Of a DNA stretch of 8,844 nucleotides, positions 1-6,146 are shown piece by piece. The notes below the pieces were generated by a model. The model did not search any database and had not been told where the DNA came from. It saw only the letters and a program-made list of their open reading frames with translations. This DNA comes from Chloroflexota bacterium (GTDB lineage: Bacteria > Chloroflexota > Anaerolineae > B4-G1), in NCBI GenBank assembly GCA_003648125.1, contig QMOE01000061.1, positions 1-8,844 of the forward strand, given 5' to 3'. Position 1 is the stretch's first letter, and each line of letters opens with the position of its first letter. The translations under genes were made by a program, and so were the position numbers.

Positions 1-1
1 C

Positions 2-511
2 ATTCGCTTCTCCGAGGATGAGGTGCGGCCCATGGGCCTGACCGCCGGCGGTGTGCTGGGCATCAAGCTGGGCACGGGCGACCGACTGGTCGGCGCCGAC
101 CTGGCAAAGAGCCGGGCCAGCCTGCTGGTGGTGAGCAGCGCAGGTTACGGCAAGTGGACCTCGCTGGCCGACTACCCATCCCAGAAACGCCACGGCGGTG
201 GAGTGGTGACCTGCACTCTCAGCACCAGGACGGGAGAACTGGCCGGCGCGCGGGTAGTGAAGGGTCAGGACGAGGTCTGGCTGATCTCTGCCCGGGGAAA
301 AGTCAAGCGGTTACGGGTGCGCAGTGTACCGCGCATGGGGCGGGCCACGCGGGGGAAGGCATTGTGGGCGCTACCGGATGGCGATCAGGTAGTGGCGCTG
401 ACGATGCCCATGATCTCGGCCGGGCTGGCTGAGGCGCAGTCGCCGGAGGCAGCCGGTGCGCAGAAAAAGACTTCGAGGAGAACTTCAAGAAAAACCTCAA
501 GGAGGAAGTGA
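2..511 (+). CDS. gyrA: DNA gyrase subunit A, C-terminal part (5' end outside window)
   Basis: This is the last 169 codons of a type II topoisomerase A subunit, read in frame from base 2; the start lies upstream of the window. The visible part is the C-terminal beta-pinwheel that wraps DNA and lets gyrase introduce negative supercoils. Blade signatures are clear: EVRPMG followed by TAGGVLGIKL and GDRLVGA, then GYGKW...ADYPSQKRHGGGV, a GyrA-box-like strand-crossing turn, and DEVWLISARGKVKRLRV...MGRATRG. The protein ends in an Arg/Lys/Ser/Thr-rich tail of repeated TSRR/TSRK units, unlike the acidic tail of the E. coli protein. The stop TGA overlaps the ATG of the next gene. ParC is the main alternative, but the regularly repeated blade motifs favour GyrA. 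The catalytic tyrosine and DNA-gate domains are not in view. Confidence 0.93.
   Translation: MRFSEDEVRPMGLTAGGVLGIKLGTGDRLVGADLAKSRASLLVVSSAGYGKWTSLADYPSQKRHGGGVVTCTLSTRTGELAGARVVKGQDEVWLISARGKVKRLRVRSVPRMGRATRGKALWALPDGDQVVALTMPMISAGLAEAQSPEAAGAQKKTSRRTSRKTSRRK
499..505 (+). promoter_or_regulatory. Shine-Dalgarno site inside the gyrA 3' end
   Basis: AAGGAGG lies within the last codons of gyrA, 5 nt before ATG 511. A GTG at 508 is also in frame but only 2 nt from this site, so ATG 511 is the better start. The TGATG overlap at 509-513 suggests translational coupling of the two genes. Confidence 0.75.
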
Positions 512-879
512 TGCATTTCGCTGATAAGATGTTGACCTGCCAGCAGTGCGGCGCAAAGTTCATCTTTACCGTCACCGAACAGCGCCGGATTTACGAAAGC
601 GGAGTGACGGAGATTCTTGAGCCTCACTTCTGCCCGGCCTGCCGCAGCGTCGCGGAAGGGGTCAAGCTCATTGGCCGGGTAAAGTGGTATAGCCCGGAGA
701 AGGGATACGGATTCATCACCAAAGCCGATGGCGAGGACATCTTCGTGCATCGTTCTGAGATCGAGGGCGAAGGGCCTCGCTTTCTGGAAGAAGGCCAGCA
801 GGTGGAATTCGAGGTCGAGAAAACGGCGAAGGGGCCACAGGCCGTCCGCGTTGCTCCCCTGCCGGAGAACTCGGATTAA
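511..879 (+). CDS. Zinc-ribbon plus cold-shock domain protein
   Basis: A 122-residue protein with two small nucleic-acid-binding modules. Residues 8-45 form a treble-clef or ribbon-type zinc site with two CxxC pairs (C10/C13 and C41/C44, 27 residues apart). This resembles the probable zinc-ribbon domain that often precedes cold-shock domains in environmental bacteria. Residues 53-118 are a complete cold-shock domain: GRVKWYSPEKGYGFI holds RNP1 (KGYGFI, 64-69) and DIFVH holds RNP2 (76-80). The family binds single-stranded RNA or DNA and melts secondary structure; the zinc ribbon may add specificity, which is inference. Classical CspA proteins are about 70 residues, so the N-terminal module accounts for the extra length. 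The gene overlaps gyrA by one base and precedes the eIF2B-like gene by 13 bp, so it is probably co-transcribed with both. Confidence 0.9.
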   Translation: MHFADKMLTCQQCGAKFIFTVTEQRRIYESGVTEILEPHFCPACRSVAEGVKLIGRVKWYSPEKGYGFITKADGEDIFVHRSEIEGEGPRFLEEGQQVEFEVEKTAKGPQAVRVAPLPENSD

Positions 880-884
880 GAGGA
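879..884 (+). promoter_or_regulatory. Ribosome binding site for the GTG start at 893
   Basis: AGAGGA sits 8 nt before GTG 893, immediately after the cold-shock stop. It sets the start of the eIF2B-like gene. The longer open frame from ATG 728 would run through the cold-shock domain and has no comparable site. Confidence 0.6.
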
Positions 885-892
885 ACGGCAAA

Positions 893-1792
893 GTGTATCG
901 CACGCTCGTCAACGAAATCGCGGACGACAGACTGTCGGGGGCCAGCGACCTGGCCGCGAAAGGGGCGGCGGCGCTGGCCGCTTTTGTGCTGGAATGTCCA
1001 GCCACGTCGGCGGACGAGTTCTGGGACGAATTGGTGGACGTCGCGCGGGCGCTACGCCGGGCGCAGCCGGCGATGGCTCCCCTGCTTCACCTGGCCGACC
1101 GCGCTCTGCGTGCTGCGCAAAACCTGGACGACGTGAGATCAATGCGCGAGGCGGTGCGGCAGGCGGTGGAGGCTTTCAGAACAGGGCTACGAGCGGGCGC
1201 GGAGCAAATTGCGCGGGCGGGGGCGGACCTGGTGGTGGACGGCGCTACGGTGGTGACGGTGTCGCATAGTTCGGCGGTGGCGGGTGCACTGCTGTACGCC
1301 CGGCGGGATGGCAAGCGGCTGCGGGTTATCTGCCCGGAGTCGCGACCGCTGTACGAGGGGCGGGAGCTTGCCCGGCGATTGGCGGCGGCCGGCATAGAGG
1401 TGACGTTGACCGTGGATGCTGCTGTTCCGGCCCTGGTTGCCCAGGCTGACCTGGCGTTAGCCGGCGCGGACGGAATGACGGCGCAGGCAGTGATCAATAA
1501 AGTGGGCACCTATCCACTGGCGCTGGCAGCTCAGGCACACGCCGTGCCACTGTATGCCCTGGCAGGACGTGAGAAGTTCTGGCCGCCGGGTGTGGAGTCC
1601 GAGATCGAGAACCGCGATCCGGGCGAAATATGGCCCGATCCTGCTGCGGGCGTGGCCATCGTCAACCGCTACTTCGAGGCCGTTCCCCTGGCACTCTTTA
1701 CTGGCCTGGTCACTGCTGCCGGCATCCTTCCGCCCGACGAAGTCCGCCAGCGGGTGAGCGCCCTGGTAGTGCATCCCGCCCTGACGGAGTAG
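893..1792 (+). CDS. eIF2B alpha/MtnA-superfamily protein
   Basis: A 299-residue protein of the fold shared by eIF2B alpha/beta/delta, methylthioribose-1-phosphate isomerase (MtnA) and archaeal ribose-1,5-bisphosphate isomerase. An alpha-helical N-terminal half (about 1-110) leads into a Rossmann-like half with VVTVSHSSAVAGALL (120-134), RLRVICPESRPLYEGRELA (142-160), ALAGADGMTAQAVINKVGT (188-206) and VPLYALAGREKF (218-229). The aspartate of the GAD motif (D193) and the NK pair (202-203) are kept. The isomerase cysteine, expected in the THC-type loop, is replaced: the loop here reads SHSS (124-127). Plain MtnA or ribose-1,5-bisphosphate isomerase activity is therefore doubtful. A sugar-phosphate binding or nucleotide-sensing role is possible, and no function is claimed. 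GTG 893 was chosen because it follows a ribosome binding site and avoids a long overlap with the gene upstream. cinA follows after 18 bp. Confidence 0.78.
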   Translation: MYRTLVNEIADDRLSGASDLAAKGAAALAAFVLECPATSADEFWDELVDVARALRRAQPAMAPLLHLADRALRAAQNLDDVRSMREAVRQAVEAFRTGLRAGAEQIARAGADLVVDGATVVTVSHSSAVAGALLYARRDGKRLRVICPESRPLYEGRELARRLAAAGIEVTLTVDAAVPALVAQADLALAGADGMTAQAVINKVGTYPLALAAQAHAVPLYALAGREKFWPPGVESEIENRDPGEIWPDPAAGVAIVNRYFEAVPLALFTGLVTAAGILPPDEVRQRVSALVVHPALTE

Positions 1793-1810
1793 AAGAACAG
1801 GAGGTAGGTC

Positions 1811-2623
1811 ATGGTCACTGTGGAGATCATCGCCATCGGTAACGAGATACTCATCGGGGACGTGCTGGATACCAACACCCACTGGCTATGCCAGCAGATC
1901 ACCGGATTGGGCGGCCACGTCCGGCGGGCGACCCTGGTCCGCGACGATGTGCCGGTCATTGCCGAAGTGCTGCGCCAGGCTGTGGCGCGGGGCACGGACG
2001 TGGTGTTCACCACCGGCGGGCTGGGGCCTACTGCCGATGACATGACCTTGCAGGCCATCGCCCAGGCAGCGAGCGTCCCCCTGGAGGAACAGGCCGAAGC
2101 CTTGCGCCTAGTGCAGGAAAAGTACGAAGAACTGGCGGCCAAAGGCTACGTCGCCCAGGCGGCCCTCACCCCAGAGCGGCGCAAGATGGCTATTCTGCCG
2201 CGTGGGGCGCAGGCTCTACATAATCCGGTGGGGGCTGCGCCGGGAGTGTTGCTCACTATTGAGGAGACCACGGTCATCGTCCTGCCCGGAGTGCCGCCGG
2301 AGATGAAAGGCATCTTCACCACATCGCTACAACCCGCACTCCAGGCTCTGTTTGGGGAGAGCGTGTTCGTGGAGCGGGTGATGATCGTGGAGTGCGGTGA
2401 CGAGTCGGTGTTGGCTCCGTTGGTGAACCGCGTCGCTGCCGCTCATCCAGAGGTGTACGTCAAATCGCGGGCCAAAGCGTATGGGCCGGGCGTGCGACTG
2501 AAGGTGACCTTCTCGCTGTCTGGACGTGAGCGGGCGCAGGTCGAAGGGGTCGTCGCGCGGGCGCTGGGCGATTTGCAGACAGCCCTGGACGAGGCGCAGA
2601 TCGCCGTCGTCTCGGTGGAGTAG
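1811..2623 (+). CDS. cinA: CinA N-terminal (MoaB/MogA-fold) protein without the amidase domain
   Basis: A 270-residue CinA/COG1058 protein. The N-terminal molybdopterin-binding-like fold starts with EIIAIGNEILIGDVLDTNT (5-23). It continues with TTGGLGPTADDMT (67-79), RRKMAILPRGAQALHNPVGAAPG (123-145) and the loop LPGVPPEMK (158-166). Characterised CinA proteins of this class hydrolyse ADP-ribose; many also carry a C-terminal PncC nicotinamide-mononucleotide deamidase domain and exceed 400 residues. Here the protein ends after the linker region, so PncC is absent and, if the pathway exists, must be encoded elsewhere. AGGAGG at 1799-1804 is 6 nt before ATG, a strong ribosome binding site. It is the last gene of the plus-strand run and converges on the lipid operon. 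A link to the NAD-consuming sirtuin at 8087 is tempting, but the genes are not adjacent. Confidence 0.9.
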   Translation: MVTVEIIAIGNEILIGDVLDTNTHWLCQQITGLGGHVRRATLVRDDVPVIAEVLRQAVARGTDVVFTTGGLGPTADDMTLQAIAQAASVPLEEQAEALRLVQEKYEELAAKGYVAQAALTPERRKMAILPRGAQALHNPVGAAPGVLLTIEETTVIVLPGVPPEMKGIFTTSLQPALQALFGESVFVERVMIVECGDESVLAPLVNRVAAAHPEVYVKSRAKAYGPGVRLKVTFSLSGRERAQVEGVVARALGDLQTALDEAQIAVVSVE

Positions 2624-2645
2624 GGGCGGATTGCCGGGTCAGCGG

Positions 2646-2725
2646 GGTCAGCCGATTAATCCGATTGACACGATAGCTACCATCGGCTTCATCCGCTCAA
2701 TCGGCTGACCGCGATCGGCTGACCG
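2646..2725. repeat. Inverted array of 9-bp units between converging genes
   Basis: The left half has 9-bp units ending in GAT: TCAGCCGAT (2648-2656), TAATCCGAT (2657-2665), TGACACGAT (2666-2674), then a weak AGCTACCAT. The right half is the same motif inverted: ATCGGCTTC (2682-2690), ATCCGCTCA (2691-2699), ATCGGCTGA (2700-2708), and after a 5-bp break ATCGGCTGA again (2714-2722). The outer arms GGTCAGCCGATT (2646-2657) and AATCGGCTGACC (2699-2710) are exact inverted repeats of 12 bp. The array fills most of the gap between the cinA and pgsA-like stops. It could fold into a long imperfect hairpin, but no T-run makes it a standard terminator. Confidence 0.75.
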
Positions 2726-3403
2726 TCACAGTGGTTTCTGCCCTGGTGCCATTTGCTCGTCCATCTCCCTCTCTTCCTGCCGCGTTGCCTGCCAGACGTA
2801 AATCATGCGCTGTAAGGCGGTGAAATTGGCCAGGATGGCCATCACCCACAGGGCGATGAGCACCTGATTGAGCAGCAGGCCCGCCGTGAGCACGATAGTC
2901 CGTTCCATGCGGGTGAGGATGCCGACCTTGCAGTCCAGTCCCAGCCCCTCGGCCCTGGCCCGCGTGTAGCTGACCATCAGTGAACCGACGATGGTGGCGT
3001 AGATAAGCAATATCTCCCGTCGCGCTCCCAGGCGGGTGTACCAGGTTAGCAGGCCCAGGAAGATCACCGCCTCTGAGAAACGATCCATCGTCGAGTCGAG
3101 GAAAGCGCCGAAACGGCTGGTGCGGCCTACGATGCGGGCCAGCGTGCCATCCAGCGCGTCGAATATGGCGGCCAGGATGATGCACACTCCCCCCCAGCGG
3201 ATGTGTCCCAGAGCCAGGACGACACCCACGCCGATGCTGAGTATGAACCCGATCACAGTGACCACATTGGGCGGGATGCCCAGCCAGGCCAACGCGCGGG
3301 CGATTGGTTCGATGATCCACCGTCCCCACTTGCGGGCGTGGTCGGTTAGGGTGACAGGGGACGGGGGCTTATTGCTAATAAGTTCAGATTTCTTCTCAAC
3401 CAT
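2726..3403 (-). CDS. pgsA: CDP-alcohol phosphatidyltransferase (phosphatidylinositol-phosphate synthase-like)
   Basis: A 225-residue integral membrane enzyme that moves a phosphatidyl group from a CDP-lipid to an alcohol. The full family signature is visible: DALDGTLAR (82-90), then after eight residues GAFLDSTMD (99-107), i.e. DxxDGxxAR-x8-GxxxDxxxD with metal-binding D82, D85, D103 and D107. Hydrophobic segments around 47-65, 70-81, 111-122, 131-145 and 169-195 fit the usual six-helix core. The stretch YTRARAEGLGL...VGILTRMER (146-168) resembles inositol-phosphate-accepting members (PgsA1, archaetidylinositol-phosphate synthases) more than glycerophosphate or serine ones. The substrate is therefore inferred as inositol phosphate. 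ATG 3403 has AGGAG 7 nt upstream; an in-frame ATG at 3457 would make the hairpin at 3428-3462 coding and is rejected. It is the last gene of the operon, 68 bp after the glycosyltransferase. Confidence 0.88.
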   Translation of the reverse strand: MVEKKSELISNKPPSPVTLTDHARKWGRWIIEPIARALAWLGIPPNVVTVIGFILSIGVGVVLALGHIRWGGVCIILAAIFDALDGTLARIVGRTSRFGAFLDSTMDRFSEAVIFLGLLTWYTRLGARREILLIYATIVGSLMVSYTRARAEGLGLDCKVGILTRMERTIVLTAGLLLNQVLIALWVMAILANFTALQRMIYVWQATRQEEREMDEQMAPGQKPL

Positions 3404-3427
3404 AGAAATTCTCCTTGCGCTCTTTCT

Positions 3428-3462
3428 TACCCTTGCGAAGGTTTGGAACCTTCGCAAGGGTA
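3428..3462. repeat. Perfect hairpin, copy 1 of a two-copy family
   Basis: Arms of 16 bp at 3428-3443 and 3447-3462 are perfectly complementary around a 3-nt loop (TGG). The element fills the gap between the glycosyltransferase stop and the pgsA-like start. The right arm with its flank reads AACCTTCGCAAGGGTAGTTA (3447-3466) and matches 16 of 20 bases at 8053-8072. All differences inside the stem are matched on the opposite arm. No T-run follows on either strand. Confidence 0.9.
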
Positions 3463-3471
3463 GTTATTGCT

Positions 3472-4668
3472 TCACGAGAACAATCGTGAGAACAGTAGAT
3501 CAGTTTTGTGCTGCGGTTCGGCTTCGTTGCCCACTCGCTTGCGCTTACGTACCTCTTCGTAGAAATGTAGTACCTGTGTGGATATTTTGTCCCAGGAATA
3601 GGCGGCGGCGCGGATCTGCCCTCTGTAACCCATCTGACGGCGACGGTGCGGGTCTTGTAGCAGGGCGATTAGCGCCTGAGCCAGTGCCTGCTCGTTTTCT
3701 GGTTCAACCAGCAGGCCCTCTTCCTCGTGGCGCAGTACCTGACGGTAGCCGGTGATGTCCGAGGCGACGATGGGCACGCCGGAGGCCATCGCTTCCAGCA
3801 AGATGATGCCGAAACTCTCGAACCCGGTCGAAGGTGCGCAGAACACGTCACAGCTCCGATAATAGCGCGGCAGTTCTTTCTCCGATACCGGCCCCACGAA
3901 GCGGATACCCCGCACGTTATTGTGCCGGGCCCACATCACGTAAGGCTCCTTGTCCTCGCGGCTGTAAGCTCCCACCACGATCAGACGTGCGTTAGGGATG
4001 GCATGCCGGACATAAGGAAAGGCGTGGAGCAGGTATTTGAACCCCTTGCGCGGCTCCAGGCGACCGACGAAAAGGATGGTGGGGCGCTCATCGTGCAACT
4101 GGGGCAGGGGTGAGATGTGTGGCCCGAACTGGTGGAGGTCAATCCCGTTGGGAATGACGACGTACTCGCCAGGGTAGTAACTACTCACGTAGCTGCGTGC
4201 TGCCTCTGAGACGGCAATACGACCGTCAAGCCGCTTGAAGCACCGCTTGAGAATTGGTTTGCCGTAGTCGTAGCCTGGGTTGGATTCCCGATAGGCGTGA
4301 AAAGTACCGATAATGACGGAGTGCGGTGTTACCGGCGTGTGACGGAGCACGGTCAGCGGCAGGACAGGCATCATCGGCTCGTGCAGGTGGATGACGTCGA
4401 AGGCCTCACGGATAAGGATTTTCTTGATGCGCCGGTAGATACGTGGCGAGAGCGTGATGCGGGCGATGGCACCTGAGATAGGGAGAGGGGTGACGGAGCT
4501 AGTGACCTTGATGACATAGCTGGGCACCGGCGCATCGTTGTCCGAGCAGGCAGCGATGATCCGTGCGTCGTGGCCCATGTGCTGGAAATTCGTGGTCAGG
4601 TGGGAAATGTGCTTGTTGACGCCACCCGGATAGAAATAGTCATAAGGGGAAATGAGGGCAATTTTCAT
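3472..4668 (-). CDS. GT4 family glycosyltransferase, PimA-like
   Basis: A 398-residue retaining GT-B glycosyltransferase of family GT4. The N-terminal acceptor domain begins MKIALISPYDYFYPGGVNKHI, with the PGGV loop (14-17) typical of PimA-type enzymes. It contains PISGAIARITLSP (63-75) and GTFHAY (121-126, conserved H124). The donor domain has VIPNGID (171-177), VGRLEPRKGF (201-210, R203 and K208 contacting the sugar nucleotide) and GFESFGIILLEAMASGVP (282-299), which is the EX7E motif with E284 and E292. PimA transfers mannose from GDP-mannose to phosphatidylinositol on the inner membrane face. The nearby phosphatidyltransferase supports a lipid acceptor, but the donor sugar is not proven. 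The start overlaps the acyltransferase stop as ATGA (4665-4668). The last 25 or so residues are basic and polar, possibly a membrane-surface or disordered tail. Confidence 0.9.
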   Translation of the reverse strand: MKIALISPYDYFYPGGVNKHISHLTTNFQHMGHDARIIAACSDNDAPVPSYVIKVTSSVTPLPISGAIARITLSPRIYRRIKKILIREAFDVIHLHEPMMPVLPLTVLRHTPVTPHSVIIGTFHAYRESNPGYDYGKPILKRCFKRLDGRIAVSEAARSYVSSYYPGEYVVIPNGIDLHQFGPHISPLPQLHDERPTILFVGRLEPRKGFKYLLHAFPYVRHAIPNARLIVVGAYSREDKEPYVMWARHNNVRGIRFVGPVSEKELPRYYRSCDVFCAPSTGFESFGIILLEAMASGVPIVASDITGYRQVLRHEEEGLLVEPENEQALAQALIALLQDPHRRRQMGYRGQIRAAAYSWDKISTQVLHFYEEVRKRKRVGNEAEPQHKTDLLFSRLFS

Positions 4669-5552
4669 TTACCGACCTTTCTCCATATTGAATAGGTGAG
4701 TACCCATTGTTCAGGGTGGCTGGCGATGTGGCGCTCCATGATGGCGACGACCTTTGCCACTCCTGCGCGGACGTCGTGTTCGTGGTCACTACTCCGCTCC
4801 AGGTACAATGGCGGCTCCAGGCGAGCAAGGAACGTGTGATCTGGTTGGCGGTAGCCGAATCCGACCACTATGGGTGCACCGGTGCGCAGGGCCAGCTCCA
4901 CGTGTCCTCGTGGCAGGTGCCCCGGCGCGCCAAAGAAATCAATTATCAGCCCCGTGTTGGTAATGTCCCGGTCGGCGGCCAGGCCCACTACCTCACCACG
5001 ACGCAGGGCGCGGAACAGTGCCAGCAGTGGCCCGTCAATCGGGATCAGGCGCAGGCCTTTGCTCATACGCAATCCGGCGATGTAGCTAAATAGCCGTTCC
5101 GGGCGCAGGTGCTCCGCCGGGATGACTACGGACAGACCTCGCAGGGCGCACGCCTGGGCCACGATCTCAAAGCCGCCGAAGTGGGCCGTAGTCAGGATAA
5201 ACCCTTCCTTGCGCCTCGCCAGTGGCTCGACGTGTTCCCAACCCTCTAACGTGACCAGACGATTGATCTCATCGAGACTAAGGGTAGGCAAGCGGAACAG
5301 GTCGTAGTAATTGGCGGCGATGTGGTGGTAAACCCGGCGTACTACTCGTTCGATCTGTGCAGGTGTGGCGCTTGCGCCGAGCACGTGGCGGATATTGTCG
5401 CGCACACGCGCTCGCTGGCCTGGCGTTAGATAATAAGCCAGGTCCCCGCCACGGGTCGCCAGCGGGTATCCCCAGTGGGGTGGGATGTGGGGCAGGATAG
5501 CCCCGGCCAGACGATACAGGTAGTAACTGAGGTATGACTGGTCTATGCCCAA
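4665..5552 (-). CDS. Lysophospholipid-type acyltransferase (HtrB/LpxL/PatA family)
   Basis: A 295-residue member of the LpxL/HtrB-like acyltransferase family that also includes mycobacterial PatA, which acylates mannose on phosphatidylinositol mannosides. The catalytic HX4E motif is TTAHFGGFE (121-129; H124, E129). It is followed by GEVVGLAADRDI (186-197), FFGAPGHLPRGHVELALRTGAPIV (206-229), and the family C-terminal signature PEQWVLTYSIW (280-290). The N-terminus has an amphipathic or hydrophobic stretch (7-22) as in relatives that sit on the inner membrane. The start is TTG 5552: an in-frame stop lies 9 bp upstream (5562-5564), no ATG or GTG lies near, and a GAGGGAGAGG run on the coding strand precedes it. 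It overlaps the ArsR gene by 10 bp and the glycosyltransferase by 4 bp, so translation is probably coupled. The lipid acceptor is inferred from neighbours. Confidence 0.86.
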   Translation of the reverse strand: MGIDQSYLSYYLYRLAGAILPHIPPHWGYPLATRGGDLAYYLTPGQRARVRDNIRHVLGASATPAQIERVVRRVYHHIAANYYDLFRLPTLSLDEINRLVTLEGWEHVEPLARRKEGFILTTAHFGGFEIVAQACALRGLSVVIPAEHLRPERLFSYIAGLRMSKGLRLIPIDGPLLALFRALRRGEVVGLAADRDITNTGLIIDFFGAPGHLPRGHVELALRTGAPIVVGFGYRQPDHTFLARLEPPLYLERSSDHEHDVRAGVAKVVAIMERHIASHPEQWVLTYSIWRKVGK

Positions 5553-5959
5553 GCCTCTCCCTCATTCAGATCGCCGGCCAGGGTACGGAGCATATCAGAT
5601 GGCTGCGGGCTGGTAATTCTGCCTGGTTCGTGGCGTGGTGGTTCGCCGATGAGCTGAGCAAACTCCTGCTGGCGTTGTTGAATCTGTTGCCAGGCCAGCG
5701 AGTAGTGGGATTGTCGGCCCTCCCGACGGACATTGATAAGGCCGGCTTTCTTGAGACGGCTCAGGTGCCAGGAGACCAGGGGCTGACTCAGGTGCAGCAT
5801 ATCCGCCAGTTGTGAGACGCTGATCTCGTCTGTGCACGCCAGTTGGTGGATGATCTCCAAGCGAATCACATCGCCCAGCGCACGGAAGTAGTTACGAAGC
5901 CCCTTGAGCTCCCTCCAAGTCTCTGCGCCTGGTCGTAGTTTGCTGCTCAGATTGTCCAT
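5543..5959 (-). CDS. ArsR-family winged-helix transcriptional regulator
   Basis: A 138-residue winged helix-turn-helix protein of the ArsR/SmtB class. The core runs from FRALGDVIRLEIIHQLA (25-41) through SVSQLADMLHLSQPLVSWHLSRLKKAGL (47-74, the recognition helix around 58-71) to the wing VRREGRQSHYSL (77-88). The arsenic-type CxC pair of metal-sensing members is missing: the equivalent stretch reads ACTDE with one cysteine, so metal sensing is unlikely and the ligand is unknown. A tail of about 50 residues follows the DNA-binding core, longer than in many ArsR proteins, and is rich in Gln and Pro. It is the first gene of the minus-strand lipid operon and overlaps the acyltransferase by 10 bp. 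Autoregulation of the operon from the divergent promoter region is the simplest model, by inference. Confidence 0.88.
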   Translation of the reverse strand: MDNLSSKLRPGAETWRELKGLRNYFRALGDVIRLEIIHQLACTDEISVSQLADMLHLSQPLVSWHLSRLKKAGLINVRREGRQSHYSLAWQQIQQRQQEFAQLIGEPPRHEPGRITSPQPSDMLRTLAGDLNEGEAWA

Positions 5960-6007
5960 CGTTTTACTCTTTCCGTCTGGTACTATGGCCCTGGTGATCT
6001 ATAAAGG

Positions 6008-6021
6008 AATATTTATATATT
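6008..6021. promoter_or_regulatory. Candidate operator: AATAT-N4-ATATT
   Basis: A 5-4-5 inverted repeat (AATAT 6008-6012, ATATT 6017-6021) overlaps the -10 box of the minus-strand promoter. Its position suits an ArsR-family autorepressor site. The region is AT-rich, so chance symmetry is possible. Confidence 0.35.
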
Positions 6022-6045
6022 ATACCAAAAGTGGAAAACTGTCAA
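6017..6045 (-). promoter_or_regulatory. Sigma-70-type promoter for the ArsR-lipid operon
   Basis: On the minus strand TTGACA (6040-6045) is a perfect -35 box. TATAAT (6019-6024) follows at 15 bp; an alternative TAATAT (6017-6022) gives the ideal 17-bp spacer. Transcription would start near 6010, about 50 nt before the ArsR start. Confidence 0.7.
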
Positions 6046-6051
6046 GTTGTG

Positions 6052-6080
6052 TTGTAAAAACGCTGGAAATATGTTATACT
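6052..6080 (+). promoter_or_regulatory. Extended -10 promoter for the receiver-CpaE gene
   Basis: TTGTAA (6052-6057) and TATACT (6075-6080) are separated by exactly 17 bp, with TG at 6072-6073 giving an extended -10. Transcription would start near 6087, leaving a leader of about 60 nt before ATG 6147. Confidence 0.68.
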
Positions 6081-6146
6081 ATCCAACGAACTCTCCTGTA
6101 GGTTTCGAATCTGAGGGATGGTCAGGGGGGTAGAGGAGGAAAATCT

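Noticed and set aside
728..892. ATG 728 as start of the eIF2B-like protein
   Set aside because: It would overlap the cold-shock domain by about 150 bp and add an Arg/Ser-rich stretch unlike the family. GTG 893 has a ribosome binding site.
385..1005. Antisense open frame of 206 codons on the minus strand across the gyrA end and cold-shock gene
   Set aside because: It opposes two genes with clear domains, shows no recognisable family features, and is typical of shadow frames in GC-rich coding DNA.
1457..2142. Minus-strand open frames under the eIF2B-like and cinA genes
   Set aside because: They are shadows of two well-supported plus-strand proteins, with no domain motifs of their own.
3404..3457. 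N-terminal extension of the phosphatidyltransferase to ATG 3457
   Set aside because: The added residues would be encoded by the hairpin repeat. ATG 3403 has a good ribosome binding site and fits family length.
3428..3462. Intrinsic terminator at the glycosyltransferase-pgsA gap (and the same idea at 8032-8067)
   Set aside because: The stems are strong, but no T-run follows on either strand, and the element sits inside an otherwise continuous operon.
3036..3755. Plus-strand open frame of 239 codons crossing the pgsA-like/glycosyltransferase junction
   Set aside because: It runs through the hairpin and antisense to two enzymes with complete catalytic motifs. Its composition is that of a shadow frame.
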